Positions 45,042 to 58,282 of a stretch of DNA of 64,000 bases are shown here, piece by piece. Source of the DNA: Calocera cornea HHB12733 (lineage: Eukaryota > Basidiomycota > Dacrymycetes > Dacrymycetales > Dacrymycetaceae); the NCBI GenBank assembly GCA_001632435.1, contig KV423962.1, positions 62,001 through 126,000 of the forward strand. The letters are read 5' to 3'. Positions within the stretch are counted from its first letter, which is position 1, and every line of letters begins with the position of its first letter. The notes below the pieces were generated by a model that was not told the origin of the DNA, did not search any database, and worked only from the letters and a program-made list of their open reading frames with translations. Made by a program: the position numbers and the translations under genes.

Positions 45042-46762
45042 CTACTTCGCCGGTACATCTGGCATTGTGCCTTGAGGGTCAGAGTCTGCACCGGGCACAG
45101 GAATGCTGCTGGTCGTGAGCGTTGATGGAGGCGGGTTGATGGCATTTTCGAGTTCCAGCAGGTTGCACAGAGCCTCGGTCTGAGGATTGGTATACCAATG
45201 TGCTGTCGCCTTGCCGTCAGGTGTAATCAGAGCTGGGAGACCATTGTACGTACAACCTCTAGGTGGTGCATTGCCCCCTGGTGCTGTGCGCGTGAACTTT
45301 TGCACGTCTCTGACGGGTGCTGCCCCTCCGTGGGTCAAATGCGACTTAACCCAATCCAGCTGGCGCCCAACCTCTGCCTTCATCGTTTGCAAGTCCGGCA
45401 TTTCCTTCTGGCGCGCTTCTAATGATAGATAGGGAAAGAACGCCCTGGTGATAGCAAGCCACTGTGGGTCGAAAGTGATGGAAGGGCCCTCCGCTCCAAC
45501 GGGTATGGGTGCAGGGACATCAACAATCTCCACAACATGACGTCAGCATCACTTGAGCTGTACACTGTTTCTGACGACTTACCTCTAGGTATCGACGCCT
45601 CGGCAGGCATTTGTCCAAGGCCAGGAAGTAAGTCGATTGCCGGGACTGCCTCGGCAATACTGATGCAGCATCTGTTGATAATGCGCCTTCTGCATGTTCC
45701 ACATCGGCACTGGTCTCATCGTCGTCATCCATGGTGATCTCGTCCGGATTTGCCACGGCTATCCGGGCACTTGCATCAGCTTTGGCGACCTCGGCTGTCT
45801 CCTCAAACTCTGCTACATCCATCCCGTCCGCTTCGTCAAGGACAATCTCGTCTGGATTCGCGACAACTTCATGCGTCGGGGCCGCAGGTGCACTCAGCAC
45901 AGGATGTTGGTGATTGAAAGTCGCTTCGAAACGCGTATGCAAGTGTGCCGAAAACCATCTCGCTGGTTGGATAGTCTTCAGGAGATCCAGGAGAGGAGGA
46001 GAGCCAAGGTTGTTCGCTTTGATCTCGCTCTGAAAGTATGGCTTGTGTCTGAGAAGACCTGCCGTATCTCCATATTGCTCGATCGACAACGGCCAATCAT
46101 GGGACATAAATAGATCAGGAGAATCGAGCTGTATATACTGTCAGCTATTTTGTAACAAAGCAACTTGGGAGAACCGACCAGCATGAGACGGTGCACGTCG
46201 TAAATGCGCGTGTGATAGATGGAGCGCAGGTGACTTCTGTTATAGGGAAAACGTTCGTAGTGCCCTGTTGGAGTCATCAGATCGCATTGATACAATAGGA
46301 GAAAGCACGGCGAACCCGTCGTATAATGGTCGGCTTGGTATATCCCGGATATCCCAGACAGTCGTAGTCCGTTCACAAGCACACTTCCGGCAGCGCCGAG
46401 GTAATATATATTTGGCGCTAGCCAGCCGCCGTGATAGAGTTCCCACATGTAGTTGCTCGCTTCGTGGTTACCGCCGATGACAATCGTTAGCATGGGCGCC
46501 TGTCGCTCGCCTGTGTAGTAGCGATAGAACCCTCCCAGCTGCTTGTACTTGTCCGGGACTGCCATGAACTCGAGATCTCCGGGATTCCGTATGGCTTGAA
46601 AGTCACCACATATAAGAAGCATGTCGACCTTGTAGCCACCCGACTGCTGGCGCCTTGCGATCTCAGCATATATGTTGTCCAGTTCTCCATGGCAACAACC
46701 TTCTACAGCGATCTATCCTCTGAGTCAGGACACAACCTCGACAAGGTTCAACTTACCTTCAT
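45042..46762 (-). CDS. DBR1: RNA lariat debranching enzyme
   Basis: Four exons (46762-46757, 46712-46179, 46128-45583, 45527-45042) join to 523 residues. DBR1 hydrolyses the 2'-5' branch of excised intron lariats in the nucleus. The metallophosphoesterase motifs are in order: VEGCCHGELDNIY, LLICGDFQAIRNPGDL, VIGGNHEASNY, FMSHDWP and WFSAHLH. The C-terminal DBR1 domain contains YFLALDKCLPRRRYLE and ITFDPQWLAITRAF. An acidic insert (VVANPDEIVLDEADGMDVAE) separates the two parts. The first coding exon is only ATG AAG, 6 nt. It is placed because the family begins with Met-Lys-(Ile/Val)-Ala-Val-Glu-Gly and because a consensus GTAAGT donor follows. It shares a 404-bp promoter region with UBP14. Confidence 0.93.
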
Positions 46763-47166
46763 CTTGTGTCTGCCCTTAGCCTTCTTCTTTTTAGGGGCCT
46801 TGTTGGAGGTGCGATCGCGTGCGCTATACACAGGTGTGCTGGAGAGGCGCCGGGTCGATATCCGATGCAGATTGCAGCCGGAAAAACAAACTTCTCTACT
46901 CGCAATTGCTGTGACACGTTTGTTTATCTGTGCGCAAGGTAGAATCCGTGCACTGCTGAGCGCGTGAGCAGCATGGGTTAGAGCACCTGCGTACGCCAGA
47001 ACGCGCTAAGTCAAGTAGTGATGCAAACACCTAGTGAGTCACTGAGCAGTGGTAGGTGCTGGAAGAGCTGCAGTGCGGGGAATTTTGCTCCCGGTCAGGG
47101 CAGGGCGCATCTTACGCGTCGACATCGCGTGTAGTGCGGCGTTGTTGTGCATACACTCTGACGACC
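46763..47166. promoter_or_regulatory. Bidirectional promoter region of DBR1 and UBP14
   Basis: 404 bp between two divergent start codons. No TATA box at a sensible distance is obvious. The region must hold both promoters. Confidence 0.6.
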
Positions 47167-49798
47167 ATGGCCTGCCCTCACATACCCCTTGCGGCTCGCC
47201 TTGCGCCACCCAAGCTGTCCCAAGCCGTTCACCGGGAAGAGTGTACCCAATGTTTCGATAATCAAGATATGCCCCAAGGCATCGATGTGTGCCTGCATTG
47301 CTTCAATGGAGGCTGCGTCGACGAGCAGAATGGTCAGGGAGCGGAGGGTGGCAGGCACCATGCAAGGATCCACTTCGAGAAGACGGGACATCAGCTGGCT
47401 CTGAATATAAGACGAGTGCGGAAGCCGAGATCCAACACTGTATGCCTAACAATCTACTTCTCTATTTCCTCAGCTGACTGATGCTGCAGGATGAGGAAGA
47501 GCCCCCTCTGAAGCGGCTGGCGATCAGCGAAGAACGGGAAGAGGATCAGTATGACTTCATTCGCGCTGTACGCTGCTGGGGATGCGGAGGGAAGCTTCTC
47601 CCCGATGCCACGAAGGATCTGTACGTCGCTGCCATCGTCAACGGCATCGCTGGTTCGATGTCGTCCGCTCGCCAATCCGAAGTCAAAGCTTGGGAGGAGG
47701 AGATCACACCCTGCGAACACACTCTCACTCTGAAACAAGATCCACCACGATCCATTGAGGAATCTGGTCTGGCTCACTGCGGCAAGTGCGAGCTGACGGA
47801 GAATCTCTGGCTCTGCCTCACCTGCGGCTCGTTGGGATGTGGCAGGCAGCAGTTCGGCGGCGTGGGCGGGAATGGGCACGGGCTCCAACACTATGAGGAG
47901 ACGAAACATCTTGTCAGCGTCAAATTGGGCACAATCACGCCCGAAGGCAATGCGGACATCTTCTGCTACGACTGTGGCGACTCCCGGCTGGACCCTGATT
48001 TGGCGCTCCATCTATCGAACTTTGGTATTAATGTGGCGACTCAGACGAAAACGCAAAAGACTTTGACGGAGCTTCAAATCGAGCAGAACTTACACTTTGA
48101 TTTCTCGCTCACCGACGAGCATGGACGGGCTCTTGAGCCGCTGTTCGGTAAGGGGCTGACGGGACTTGCGAATCTCGGGAACAGCTGTTACTTGGCTTCG
48201 ACAGTGCAGGCCCTCTTTGCTCTGGAGCCATTCCAAAACCGATATCTTCCCACCGCCGAACTCCATTCCATGCTCTGTCCCGTCAAAGATCCAGCCCAAT
48301 GTTTGGATTGTCAACTACACAAAATGGCAGATGGCCTGCTCAGCGGGCGGTACTCCCAGCCCGCGTCTCACCCCACTCCGCTCCCTCCTTCCAGCGAGCT
48401 CAATACTGCTGGACCACCTGATTCCATGCCGATGCCTACCTTCCAAGCTGGTCTCAAGCCGACGATGTTCAAGGCACTCGTAGGGCAGTCTCACCCCGAA
48501 TTTTCGACGATGCGTCAGCAGGATGCATCCGAGTTCCTCACTTATCTGCTGCAACTGATGCGACGCGATGCTCAACGAAAGTCTCTGAATCCGTCCATGG
48601 AACCGCCACACATTTTTGAGTTCGCCACAGAACAGCGACTGCAGTGCACGAACTGTCGAGGAGTACGTTATCGGGTGGACGAGAACGAGCTTATTGGCAT
48701 CAATGTTCCTGTCCGGGAAACCGGGGAGAAGACGGAAGAAGGAAAGATCATCTACGAGCCTGTTACTTTGGAAGAATGTCTGGATGAGCTTTCTGCGGAG
48801 GAGGAAGTTGACTATCGTTGTCCGCGGTGCAAGACCAACGTCAAGGCGGTTACCAAAACGAGTCTTGCGAGTTTCCCCGATGTTCTTGTCATCAATCCGA
48901 AGAAGTTCCAGCTCGTCAACTGGGTGCCGCAGAAGCTTGGTAAGCACGCCAGTTAGCCGCGTCGTGAATAGAGTCTAACCATATTGTAGAGGTGCCATTG
49001 TTGGTGCCCATTGACAGCACGCTCGTTCTCGACAAATATCTTGGAAAGGGTCAACAAGACGGAGAAGAGTTGTTACCCGAAGATGCCCCAGGTGAGCATC
49101 TCTATCAAATGGCCTGTTCTACTGATCTGACTACCGCTCAGAGGGCGAGGGGAGTCTGCCCGAGTTCAATGCTGCAGCAATGATACAGTTGGAGGGTATG
49201 GGGTTCCCTACAGTTCGTTGCCAGAAGGCATTGCTCGCCACTGGCAATTCGGACGCGGAGGCTGCTATGCAATGGCTGTTCGAGCATATGGAAGATCCTG
49301 GTAAGCTACATTGTGATCTTGAAACGCGATATCTGACGGCTGCTAGATATCGATGATCCAATAGAGCTGACTTCTGCTGCCGGTCCCAGCGCTCCAGAGG
49401 CTAGCCCCGAGCAGATCGCTATGCTTTCTGATATGGGATTCACCGCGTCGCAAGCGCAGAAAGCACTTCGTGAAACTGCCGGCGACATGGAACGAGCTGT
49501 GGAGTGGCTCTTCAGCCATCCAGATGACGACGGCGAGGAGGCACCGGCGGACGCTGCTGCTGCTGCCACCGGGAAGAAGCTTCCTGGCTCAACATCATTA
49601 CCTGCGAAGTATATCCTCAAGGCTTTCATATCCCACAAGGGCCCATCGGTGCATTCGGGCCATTACGTCGCGCATATCAAGGAGCCGGAGGTTGGATGGG
49701 TGCTGTTCAATGATGAGAAGGTTGTGAAGGCGGACAAGGAGAGCGTAGAGAGTCTGGGCAAGTTGGCGTATCTGTACGTGTTCGAGAAGGCACTGTAG
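47167..49798 (+). CDS. UBP14: Ubiquitin carboxyl-terminal hydrolase 14 (USP5/isopeptidase T type)
   Basis: Five exons (47167-47439, 47490-48939, 48990-49091, 49142-49300, 49347-49798) join to 811 residues. The enzyme disassembles free, unanchored polyubiquitin chains. An N-terminal zinc-finger-like domain (CTQCFDNQDMPQGIDVCLHC) is followed by the ZnF-UBP that binds the ubiquitin C-terminus (CGKCELTENLWLCLTCGSLG, then FCYDCGDSRLDPDL). The catalytic Cys is in GLANLGNSCYLAS (about residue 324) and the His in VHSGHYVAHIK. Two UBA domains sit between the Cys and His boxes (MIQLEGMGFPTVRCQKALLA, MLSDMGFTASQAQKALRETA), exactly as in USP5. Length and domain order are complete. Confidence 0.95.
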
Positions 49799-50221
49799 GC
49801 ATACTCTAGAGGGTTGAACGGTCAGTGACATACGGCAACACACTGCAATTGAGTCGAGATATAAATAAGTATTACAGCCAGCTTGGCGGATCTCGGACAA
49901 ATGTCGGTATGCGGCGGTAGTGGGACCCTGAAAGAGAAGTATCACCGGCATGTAGGGCGGCACATGATGACGCCGGGGCGCATCCCGCCCTGCGTCGCTC
50001 ATCGGCTCCTCCACACATATGGCACAGCGCACTAGATTCTCCGCTCGGTTTCTCCAGCGGCTTCCCCCCAAGCACCGTGCACGCTCCCCTTCGCTTCTCT
50101 TCCTCTTGGTCCGGACATCCATCCGGTCTACCCGCTTGCCAGCACCCACTACGTCGCGCCGTGCACCGCGGATCTGGAGTCTCCCATTGTTTACTTAGAA
50201 GTGCAGGCCGACCTGCCCGCC
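49799..50221. other. Intergenic region between UBP14 and the GH3 gene
   Basis: About 423 bp. No gene or repeat is seen. It contains the UBP14 3' end and the GH3 promoter. Confidence 0.4.
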
Positions 50222-53200
50222 ATGACTTCACTCGTCTCCGCTCTCCTACCTGGAAGCAAGAACACTACAAGCATGCCCAAACCCTCAGACTTTAAGAACG
50301 CTGACATCGACGAGGTCGTCAAGCAGCTCAGCACCGCTGAGGCTTGCGAGCTCATCACCGGCGTCGGGAACTGGTACACCGCCGAGATCCCTAGGTTGAA
50401 GATCCCGCAGATCAAGGTGGGCTGCCTATTTGAGACGCTTGCGCGACTGCCTGCTGACTCGCTCTATTAGGTGTCCGACGGACCGGTATGAGGACACATC
50501 TGCTGCTCAGGCACGCTAGCTTACATCTGGGTAGAACGGCTTCCGTGGGAACAAGTTCTTCAACGGCACACCCGCCAAATCCCTTCCTGTGGGTTGTCAG
50601 TGCTTCAGATGGCTGTACTATTTCTAAGCTTACTTCCAGTGCGCCACTGGACTCGCTGCGACATGGGACACTGACCTCATCGGCGAAGCGGCTGCGGAGA
50701 TCCTCGCTGCCGAGGGCAGGCTGAAGTCTGCCGCTGTGCTGCTCGGACCTACATGCAACATTCAAAGGGTGTGCAGTCCCCATTATCCAAATAGCCAGAG
50801 ACGGCTAGCTGAATTAGTAAACAGTCCCCTCTTGGTGGCCGTAGCTTCGAGAGCTTCTCGGAAGATCCTCATCTGAACGGCATGATGGCTGCTTTCTATA
50901 TCTCCAACCTCCAAAAGAACGGCATCTCCGCTTGCATTAAGCACTTCTGGTGAGCTACCTCGAGCTATATGCGTCCAATTTGTCTAAGACCTATATACAG
51001 CTGCAATGACCAGGAGCACGAACGTCTAGCCAGCGACAGCGTGCTCAGTGAGCGCGCCCTGCGTGAGATCTACCTCTACCCGTTCATGCTCGCGCAAAAG
51101 TATGCTCAGCCCTGGGCTTACATGACTGCGTATGTATAATCACACTCTTGGCGGACGTCGTCTGATATGCTGGTCAGGTACAACCGTATCAATGGCACCC
51201 ATTGCTCCGAAAACCCGAAGCTTCTCGACGAAATCCTTCGGAAGGAGTGGGGCTACGATGGCCTGGTTATGTCGGACTGGTACGTCCGAAACGTTAGATC
51301 TTCCGGGCATTGCTGACTATGTGATGTGCAGGTATGGCGTCTACAGTGTGGTCGAGTCTGTTAAGGCGGGTCTCGACCTCGAGATGCCTGGGTACGTGAT
51401 CCCATGCGTTGGCTAGGAAGCATACTAATGCGCCGCAGTGTTGATGGTTGGCGTCAAACCTCCAAGCTGATCCGTTCGATCGAGTCCCAGAAGCTGACTG
51501 TGGAGGATATCAAGGCCCGTGCGAAGAACGTCCTACAGCTGGTGCAGCGCGTAGCTAAGTCGGTACCGGAGGTGCGTGTTCCTCGTCGCAGATGGTTTCA
51601 GCACCCTGATCAGGCTGCATAGATCCTCGATGGCGATCAGCAGGAGCGCTCTAGCGATCCTCCCGAGCACCGCGCTCTCCTGCGCAAGGTTGCCGCATCC
51701 TCCATCGTTCTCCTCAAAAACGAGAACAATGTCCTTCCTCTGGACACGAAGAAGATCAAGAAACTCGCCATCATTGGGCCCAACGCCAAGGCATCCGTCA
51801 TTGGCGGCGGTGGATCGGCTTCGCTGAAGGCGTCTTACATCATCACACCATTCGAGGGTATCACCGCCGCATTGCCGAAAGACGTGGAGGTAGTATTTGC
51901 CGAGGGTTGTCAAGGTATGCACGGTCTGCACAAATTGTGTGGCATGTCCCTGATCTAGTGTAGCCCACAACCGCGCACCAACGCTTGAGCAAGAGATTGT
52001 GACGGAAGATGGACGGCCGGGTTGGATTGCGACCTTCTATGAGCTGAAGGCTGACGGCAGCCTGACTGCCCCTGTCGACAACGTGTACCTGACCGACACC
52101 TACCAGCTCCTGACCGATGCCGACATCAACCTGAAGGGTGTCAACTGGTGGGCGATCTTCAAGGGCAAGCTTCTCCCTCGTAAGGAGAAGGTCAAGTTCC
52201 AATTTGGCTTGACCGTTGCCGGGCGTGCCAAGCTGTTCGTCAACGACAAGCTTGTCATCGATAACTGGACAAAGCAAACGCGCGGTGAAGCATTCTTCAA
52301 CACGGGTACCGAGGAAGAGTTCGGCAGCGTCGAGATCGAGGCCGGGTCCGCGGTTGACATTCGCCTCGAGTTCTGCAATATATCCGGCCCAACGGAGTCC
52401 GATGCCAGCGAGCGACCGAATGCCAATGCTGGGATCCGGTTGGGTGGGTTCGAGGTACACGATGAGGAAAAGGCTCTTCAACATGCTGCCGATGTCGCCA
52501 AATCGGCTGACGCCGTCATTGTTGTTGTCGGGCTGAACGCCGATTGGGAGAGCGAGGGCTACGACCGCAAGGACCTGGAACTCCCGCGGAAGACCAACGA
52601 GCTTGTCGATCGCATCGCGAAGGCGAACAGCAACCATGCGGTCGTTGTGCAATCCGTACGTCTGCCTACTTGTCGGAGTAAGCATATCTGATGTTGTGAT
52701 TTAGGGCTCTGCTGTCACCATGCCATGGGTGCACAACGTTTCGGCGTTGGTGCAGGCCTGGTACCTCGGCAACGAGACCGGAAATGCGATTGCCGATGTT
52801 CTGTTCGGCAAGGTCAACCCGTCCGGGAAATTGTCCATCACGTTCCCCAAGCGGTTAGAGGACGTGCCGTCGTTCCTGAACTACGGCAATCAGAATGGCA
52901 AGGTGCGCGAGATGAGGGTTGCGACAGTGCCGAGGACTAAAGATTGCACAGGTTCGCTATGCCGAGGACCTTTTCGTTGGGTACAAACATTATGAGAGCC
53001 GCGATATCAAGACCCTGTTCCCCTTCGGGTACATACATAACCTTGAAACCGCCGAGGTGTGGGGCTGACGATCTTGTTTCATCACAGTTATGGTCTGTCT
53101 TACACGACGTTCGAGTATTCAAACCTCGACGTGAGCAAGCCGACGATGAAGGAGAATGATTTCACCGCGACCGTGAAGCTCAGTGTGACAAACACGGGCA

Positions 53201-53493
53201 AGACGATCGGCTCCGAAGCTGTGCAGCTCTACATCGCTCCGCCGGAAGGTCCTCTTGAGCGTCCCGCTAAGGCACTCAAGGCGTTCAGCAAGGCCAGGGA
53301 TATCCCGGCTGGCAAGGAGGTGAAGATTTCGCTCGCGCTCGACAAGTACGCTGTGTCATACTACGATGACCGGCTCATGGCTTGGCGGGCCGATAAGGGC
53401 GAGTACGGTGTGCTGATCGGTGCCTCGAGCGAAGATATCAAGCTGAAGGGAACCTTGGTACTGGAGGAGAGCTTTACCTGGACGGGCCTGTAG
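50222..53493 (+). CDS. GH3 beta-glucosidase with PA14 domain, intracellular type
   Basis: Fourteen exons join in frame to 868 residues: 50222-50416, 50471-50485, 50535-50588, 50640-50768, 50825-50949, 51001-51129, 51178-51279, 51332-51391, 51439-51571, 51623-51914, 51964-52655, 52705-52902, 52952-53028, 53088-53493. The enzyme removes terminal beta-D-glucose from cellobiose and aryl/alkyl glucosides. The barrel domain includes [42 protein letters not shown] and the nucleophile Asp in [17 protein letters not shown]14 insert ([15 protein letters not shown] to [15 protein letters not shown]) lies in the second domain, as in the BglI/Kluyveromyces type. The fibronectin-III-like end has [12 protein letters not shown]. 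There is no signal peptide, so the enzyme is probably cytosolic. Exon 2 is only 15 nt. Confidence 0.93.
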
Positions 53494-54715
53494 ACGTAGA
53501 ACAAGGTTTCTTCTTCTTTCGTCATGACACCTGTACGACCTTGACCGCATGGGAACAAAATGAATTGAATTGACTACTCCACGGACAAAGCGGGTTGAGC
53601 ACCGCGCGCTTCCGTTGTCCCGTTGACACGCCTGGTTACGGCAATGTTGCTCCGAGACTAATTAGCGCTACGCCCTGGACCACCTCCAGGGAGGCGGGGC
53701 GCGGTTGGGGCGGTGGGCCAACAGGGCGGATGTCTCTGGAACGCTGGTTAGCGTGCCTGGGTGCCCCCTGAGTATCAATTCCGCGGCCCGTGCGCTCAAC
53801 AAGAGAGACAACGCGCCCTGCCCGACGCGAACGGTGGACTGGACGCTGGAGCTGCGCAACGTGAATCGAGAAACTGGCGAGCGGAGACCCGCTGCCCATT
53901 CAGATTCTGCTTTCTAACGGGAACGAGATGGGCGACTTCGGGAGCAGCCGCACCATGGGAATGGGCCGACGTGTGACTGCGCGGTGGAGACGAGGCCGTA
54001 TGTAATGTCATGAGAAGATCTGGCCGGCGGTGCACTGCAAGATTCGATTGTGGCGCGGAAGCGGGGATTCTGAGTGGGGAGCTCGGTAGCGAGGTGGGCT
54101 GGCGGCTGTCGCTGGGCAGGGCGTTCCGGGCGTCACGGTGCCTCGAATTCCAGCGGGGCGGACGCGCCTGAGGACAATGAGAGAATGAACGGCACAGCCC
54201 CATCCCACCAGGGCGATTTCGAAGGAAGGCGAGGAAGCCACGCAGCCAGCCCTCACTCCCGCCCGGCCCAGAATGGAACGCCGTGGATGGACTGATTCAA
54301 ACGCGATCGCGCTCGTGACAGCTCTGATGCCTTTGGCCGCCCACCACCGCGCTCGGCTCACGCCCAGGACGCACAGGCACGGCGTTTCATACACCCACCC
54401 ACCGTCCTCCTCCAGCCCTAACCAGCACCGGCCCTCCTCCTCCCTCTTCTCACCCCGCCCATCATCCTCTCGTCAGTCGCAACCCCAACCTGGGCTCGTC
54501 CCACACAGCGGCCACTCGCCCTCGCCCCCGTCTGATATCCCCCCTCCCACGCCACACCGCTCGCCCAATTCACTCGTGGTCCCTCTGACGCTCTCTGCCC
54601 GACATTCCTTTGATATACTCCCCTCCCCTCCCTTGTTACCACCCTGTCCCCCCTTCACGACCCCTCCCGTAATCCCCCTCACCGCCAATAAATCCTCCTC
54701 CCACCCACCGCGCTC
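53494..54715. other. Intergenic region
   Basis: About 1.2 kb. 54380-54715 is strongly pyrimidine-rich (CCTCCTCC, CCCCTCCC), which looks like the promoter/5' UTR of the plus-strand membrane-protein gene. No gene is seen. Confidence 0.45.
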
Positions 54716-55879
54716 ATGGCACCCTCCACCTCCGACCCAGACCCGGACGAGCTCATCCCCCTCCTCGCCCGCGCTGAGGCAATGGTCAACATCACCCTCG
54801 ATGACACCTCCCCGTTCATCACCTACTCCGACGGCTGGGGCATCCAGTCCTCGCAGGACCCAGACCTCGACTACTACCTGCAGGAGACGTATCACGGAAC
54901 AGAGACTGTGGGGTCAAATGCGACAATAGTATTCTCTGGTGCGCCCCAAAGCAGCCTCCTCTGTCCTTCCCCACTGACCACAGCGCTCGTAGGATCGGGG
55001 GTGTACCTCTATGGCTCCATGGGCCCAGATCACGGCAACTTTGAGATCTCGGTCAACGGTGCACGCCAAACATTCTCCGGGTACGCGACAACGCCGCAGT
55101 TCCAGCAATGTATCTTCTCGTCAATGCTCGACGCAACCTACAACGAGATCATCCTAATCAATATTGGCGGGTCGAGTGGTAACTACATGGACCTGGATTA
55201 TATTATTACAACCGTCCCTGAAAAGTGCGCATCCTTGGCCAACTTTGGTTGGGCTGTCTGACCAGTTTCGCAGTACAACATTCCCTGCCCAGCCAGCTCT
55301 GCCGCCGATCACCCCCAGCGCCGGATTTCCTTCGTATGCCGCATTCTTCCAATTTCCATACGGACTGCTCATTCCGCCCCAGAATTCCTTCCACTTCGTC
55401 AGCCTCTTCCCCAGGAAGCTCGTCGTCTTCTTCATCGTGCGTGCATCAGAGATGGGCTCGATAACGGTCGCTAACATGCATCTAGATCCTCATCCTCCAC
55501 GGCCTCAACCGTAACGACCGCCCTCACCATTGTCTTCGCCCTGCTCTCCGTCGCCCTTCTCGCGGTTCTTGCCCTTCTCTACATTCGGCATCGAAGACGA
55601 AAAATGGTCGAGCAGGAGCATGTCTTCCGTTACGGACACGGGAGTTCACCCACACCCGTCTCCGCACCCCAAAACGAACCCATGGCGAATGTCCACTGGG
55701 GGCCGCGAGTGGAGAGCCCGATGCTGACACGGCTAGACTCGCCCGGGCTTCCCTATCCGCCCCGAGCCAGCCCGGCAGGCTCGTCCACGCATGCCGAGAG
55801 GGGGTCGCATCACCCGAACAGCAGCCGAGCGAAGGCAAATAAGGAGGGCCAGACGTTCCTCCCTGGATTTGACCAATGA
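54716..55879 (+). CDS. Single-pass membrane protein with beta-type ectodomain
   Basis: Five exons (54716-54938, 54993-55224, 55274-55333, 55383-55436, 55486-55879) join to 320 residues. The ectodomain contains VNITLDDTSPFITYSDGW, GVYLYGSMGPDHGNFEISVN and IILINIGGSSGNYMDLDYII, a pattern common in Agaricomycete surface proteins and probably a jelly-roll fold. A Ser/Thr-rich stalk (STSSASSPGSSSSSS) leads to one membrane segment (ALTIVFALLSVALLAVLALL) and a basic stop-transfer (YIRHRRRK). A cytoplasmic tail of about 100 residues is Pro/Ser-rich. This architecture recalls Mid2/Wsc-type wall sensors, but there is no homology call. No clear signal peptide is present from this ATG, so an upstream exon or a different start is possible. 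Confidence 0.7.
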
Positions 55880-56502
55880 CCAAGGACACCCGCCTGGGTC
55901 TTCCCGGGATGAGCCTCATGATTCACCTCATTCGTGCCGGTTATTATGCCGTACCGGCACTCACTCTTTTCGCCCTTTCCTTTCTCGCGGACCTTGCACT
56001 TGATTTATTTCTCTTCATTGTATCATTTCCCTTGCTTGGGATACGGAGGAGGGCCCGCCTCCTGTCTACTATAATTAGCCTTGTCCGCGCTCAGCAGCGC
56101 ACACATCACAACCCGATTGTATAAATGGATGCAATTTCTCAACGTCTCTATGTGCCGTAACGGAACGGCAAGGTGAGAAAACCCGCCGCAGCCTGGTCCG
56201 GATTGACTTCTGCCGTGGCAACCCTCGGTTCCGCGTCGTGTGGCAGCGGGGAAGCGCCGGATGCACGCACGGTCAGACGCGCGCGCCTCATGATTCGGTC
56301 GCCTCTTGTCGTCGTGGGCACGTGACTCAAAAACACACGCGCCGAACTTCTGCCTCCGTTTCCCTTCCTCGTCGCCCGTCGCCCGTCGCCCTCATCGCCC
56401 TCATCGTCCACCTCCCCACCCGGCCGTCAACGTTCCTCGCTCCCCTACCCCTCGCGTGCTCCCACCCTGGCGCCGGCATCCCCCAAACCCTCCTCTTCCT
56501 CC
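55880..56502. other. Intergenic region upstream of shugoshin
   Basis: About 620 bp. It contains a CGTCGCCCGTCGCCC-type short repeat near 56373-56400 and otherwise nothing recognisable. It likely holds the shugoshin promoter. Confidence 0.4.
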
Positions 56503-58077
56503 ATGGCCGCGCCTCCGGCAGTCCGGAGAGACTCGCGCATCCACCTGCAGCTCCGGCACAGCGATGCGCTGCAGGAGCAGGAGGCGTGTACGTTCGTCTC
56601 GCGCGTCTGGCGGGGAGGCCGCAGCAGCACTGACATCCTGAATAATATTATAGTCCGGCGCAAGTACCTCCTGGTCAACAAACACATCACCAAGCTGAAC
56701 GCTGGCCTCAACCTGCGCGTCGAGGAGCTCAACGCGCAGATCTCCCAGCTCAATGCGGAGAACATCGCCCTGCGGTCCAAGGTGATCGAGATGACGCGGA
56801 AGCTTGCGGCAGAGCAAGCCTCTACGAGACGCACGGCGGCTGAGGCTGAGAATATCGTGCGTCTGATTAATGAGCTCCTTTTGGACTACTGCTGAGAGTT
56901 GGGCAGGCGTCTAATGCAATACGGCAATTGGCCTCACTGCGAGACGCGTTCGCGAACATGGTTAGTCCCATCGCGACACCACCGGCTCATCTCCCGTCTC
57001 TCGCACCGCGAGAACCCGTCGCACGAACCGTCCTCGCCAAGAAGCCTGACATCTCCTTCATACGGGAAGCATCTCAAGAGGTCGAGGATGTACCAAGACA
57101 GTGAGTTTTCGTAGTCATTCCTGCAATTCGCGAATCTCATTGCGCACATAGTCATAGTATCATGTATGCTAAAGAGGAAGAGGACGTCATGCCGTCGCCA
57201 CCGGCACCTGCTGCGTTCATTACTTCTCGACGGATATCGCGTCGCCCTACCATGCCGATGGAGCCAGAGTTACCACCCCCCCAGCCAACCATCTCCAAAC
57301 CCGTTGAAGTGGTCACAATATCGTCCGAGGAGGAGGTTGAATCCGAGCTCGAAACCGCTCCGTCACTACCTGCCAAGGTAGCCATCAACGGAAAGAGCAC
57401 CGGCCGGATAGCCGCGGCTCTCGCCCGGCAGAAGTCTCCTGAAATTGACGATTCTATGCCTGCGCCAGGCTCAACACGCAGAAGGCTGGCTAACAAGGAG
57501 AACGATATGGATGCGTTGCGAGAGGAATCTGGGGAGGGTCAGTAGCGACGATGGGATTATCTTGATAAGTTCTGACATTCGACGCAGAGACCAATCGAAC
57601 CTCCACTGTGAGGCGCGCCATCAAGCGACGGCCTGTCACTCCGCCCCCACCCTTAACTGCCGAAATGGCTGATACCCCAGTCGTTCCGAGTAGAGCCATG
57701 CCGCTTCAGGAACAGGATCCGGATATGGACATCACGTTGGAGGGCTTACGAGAGCGACGCACAAGGAAGAGTGTCAACTACGCGGAGCCCAAGTTGAACA
57801 CGTACGAGACTTTTGCTTCCTACCTGGAATCGGCTTCTCATATCTCTGCAGGAAAATGCGCAAGCCAGAGGGGTATGGAGACGGGAAGGCAAGGCCACGG
57901 ACATCGAACGCTGCCAAGGAAGGGACACCACCCGTTAGCATCACATCCAGCAAGACGCCATCGGCATCTTCGACCAGGAGCAAGCCTGCGACAGCCAACG
58001 TCGCGATGTCATTAGACGCCGAAGAGGATACCGAGGCTCTCAAGGTCAAAGTCAGGCGGCACTCGATGGCAGTTTGA
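56503..58077 (+). CDS. SGO1: Shugoshin, centromeric cohesin protector
   Basis: Six exons (56503-56587, 56654-56856, 56907-57100, 57158-57537, 57588-57801, 57852-58077) join to 433 residues. Shugoshin recruits PP2A to centromeres and shields cohesin from cleavage in meiosis I or helps bi-orientation. The N-terminal coiled coil (FRRKYLLVNKHITKLNAGLN, then RVEELNAQISQLNAENIALR) matches the PP2A/dimerisation helix of fungal shugoshins. The middle is disordered, with an acidic SIM-like VVTISSEEEVESE. The C-terminal SGO motif is RRTRKSVNYAEPKLNTKMRK, which binds H2A phosphorylated by Bub1 in studied species. The splice joins at both motifs are supported by family conservation. Confidence 0.9.
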
Positions 58078-58282
58078 TGCCTTCCTGTTCGTCGTATTTG
58101 GGTGCACGCTTCATTTCTTGCTCTGGGAACAATGATACCTTGTAACATCAGCGCACCATATCATTAGAATGTACACCTGTTGTCCATTAATTGACCTCAT
58201 TAACGACATACACGTCCCTCGCTTGCGTCTGATGAGCTCCAGGAAACAGGTCTAAACACCAAAACCCTAGGAGAAACAGGCA

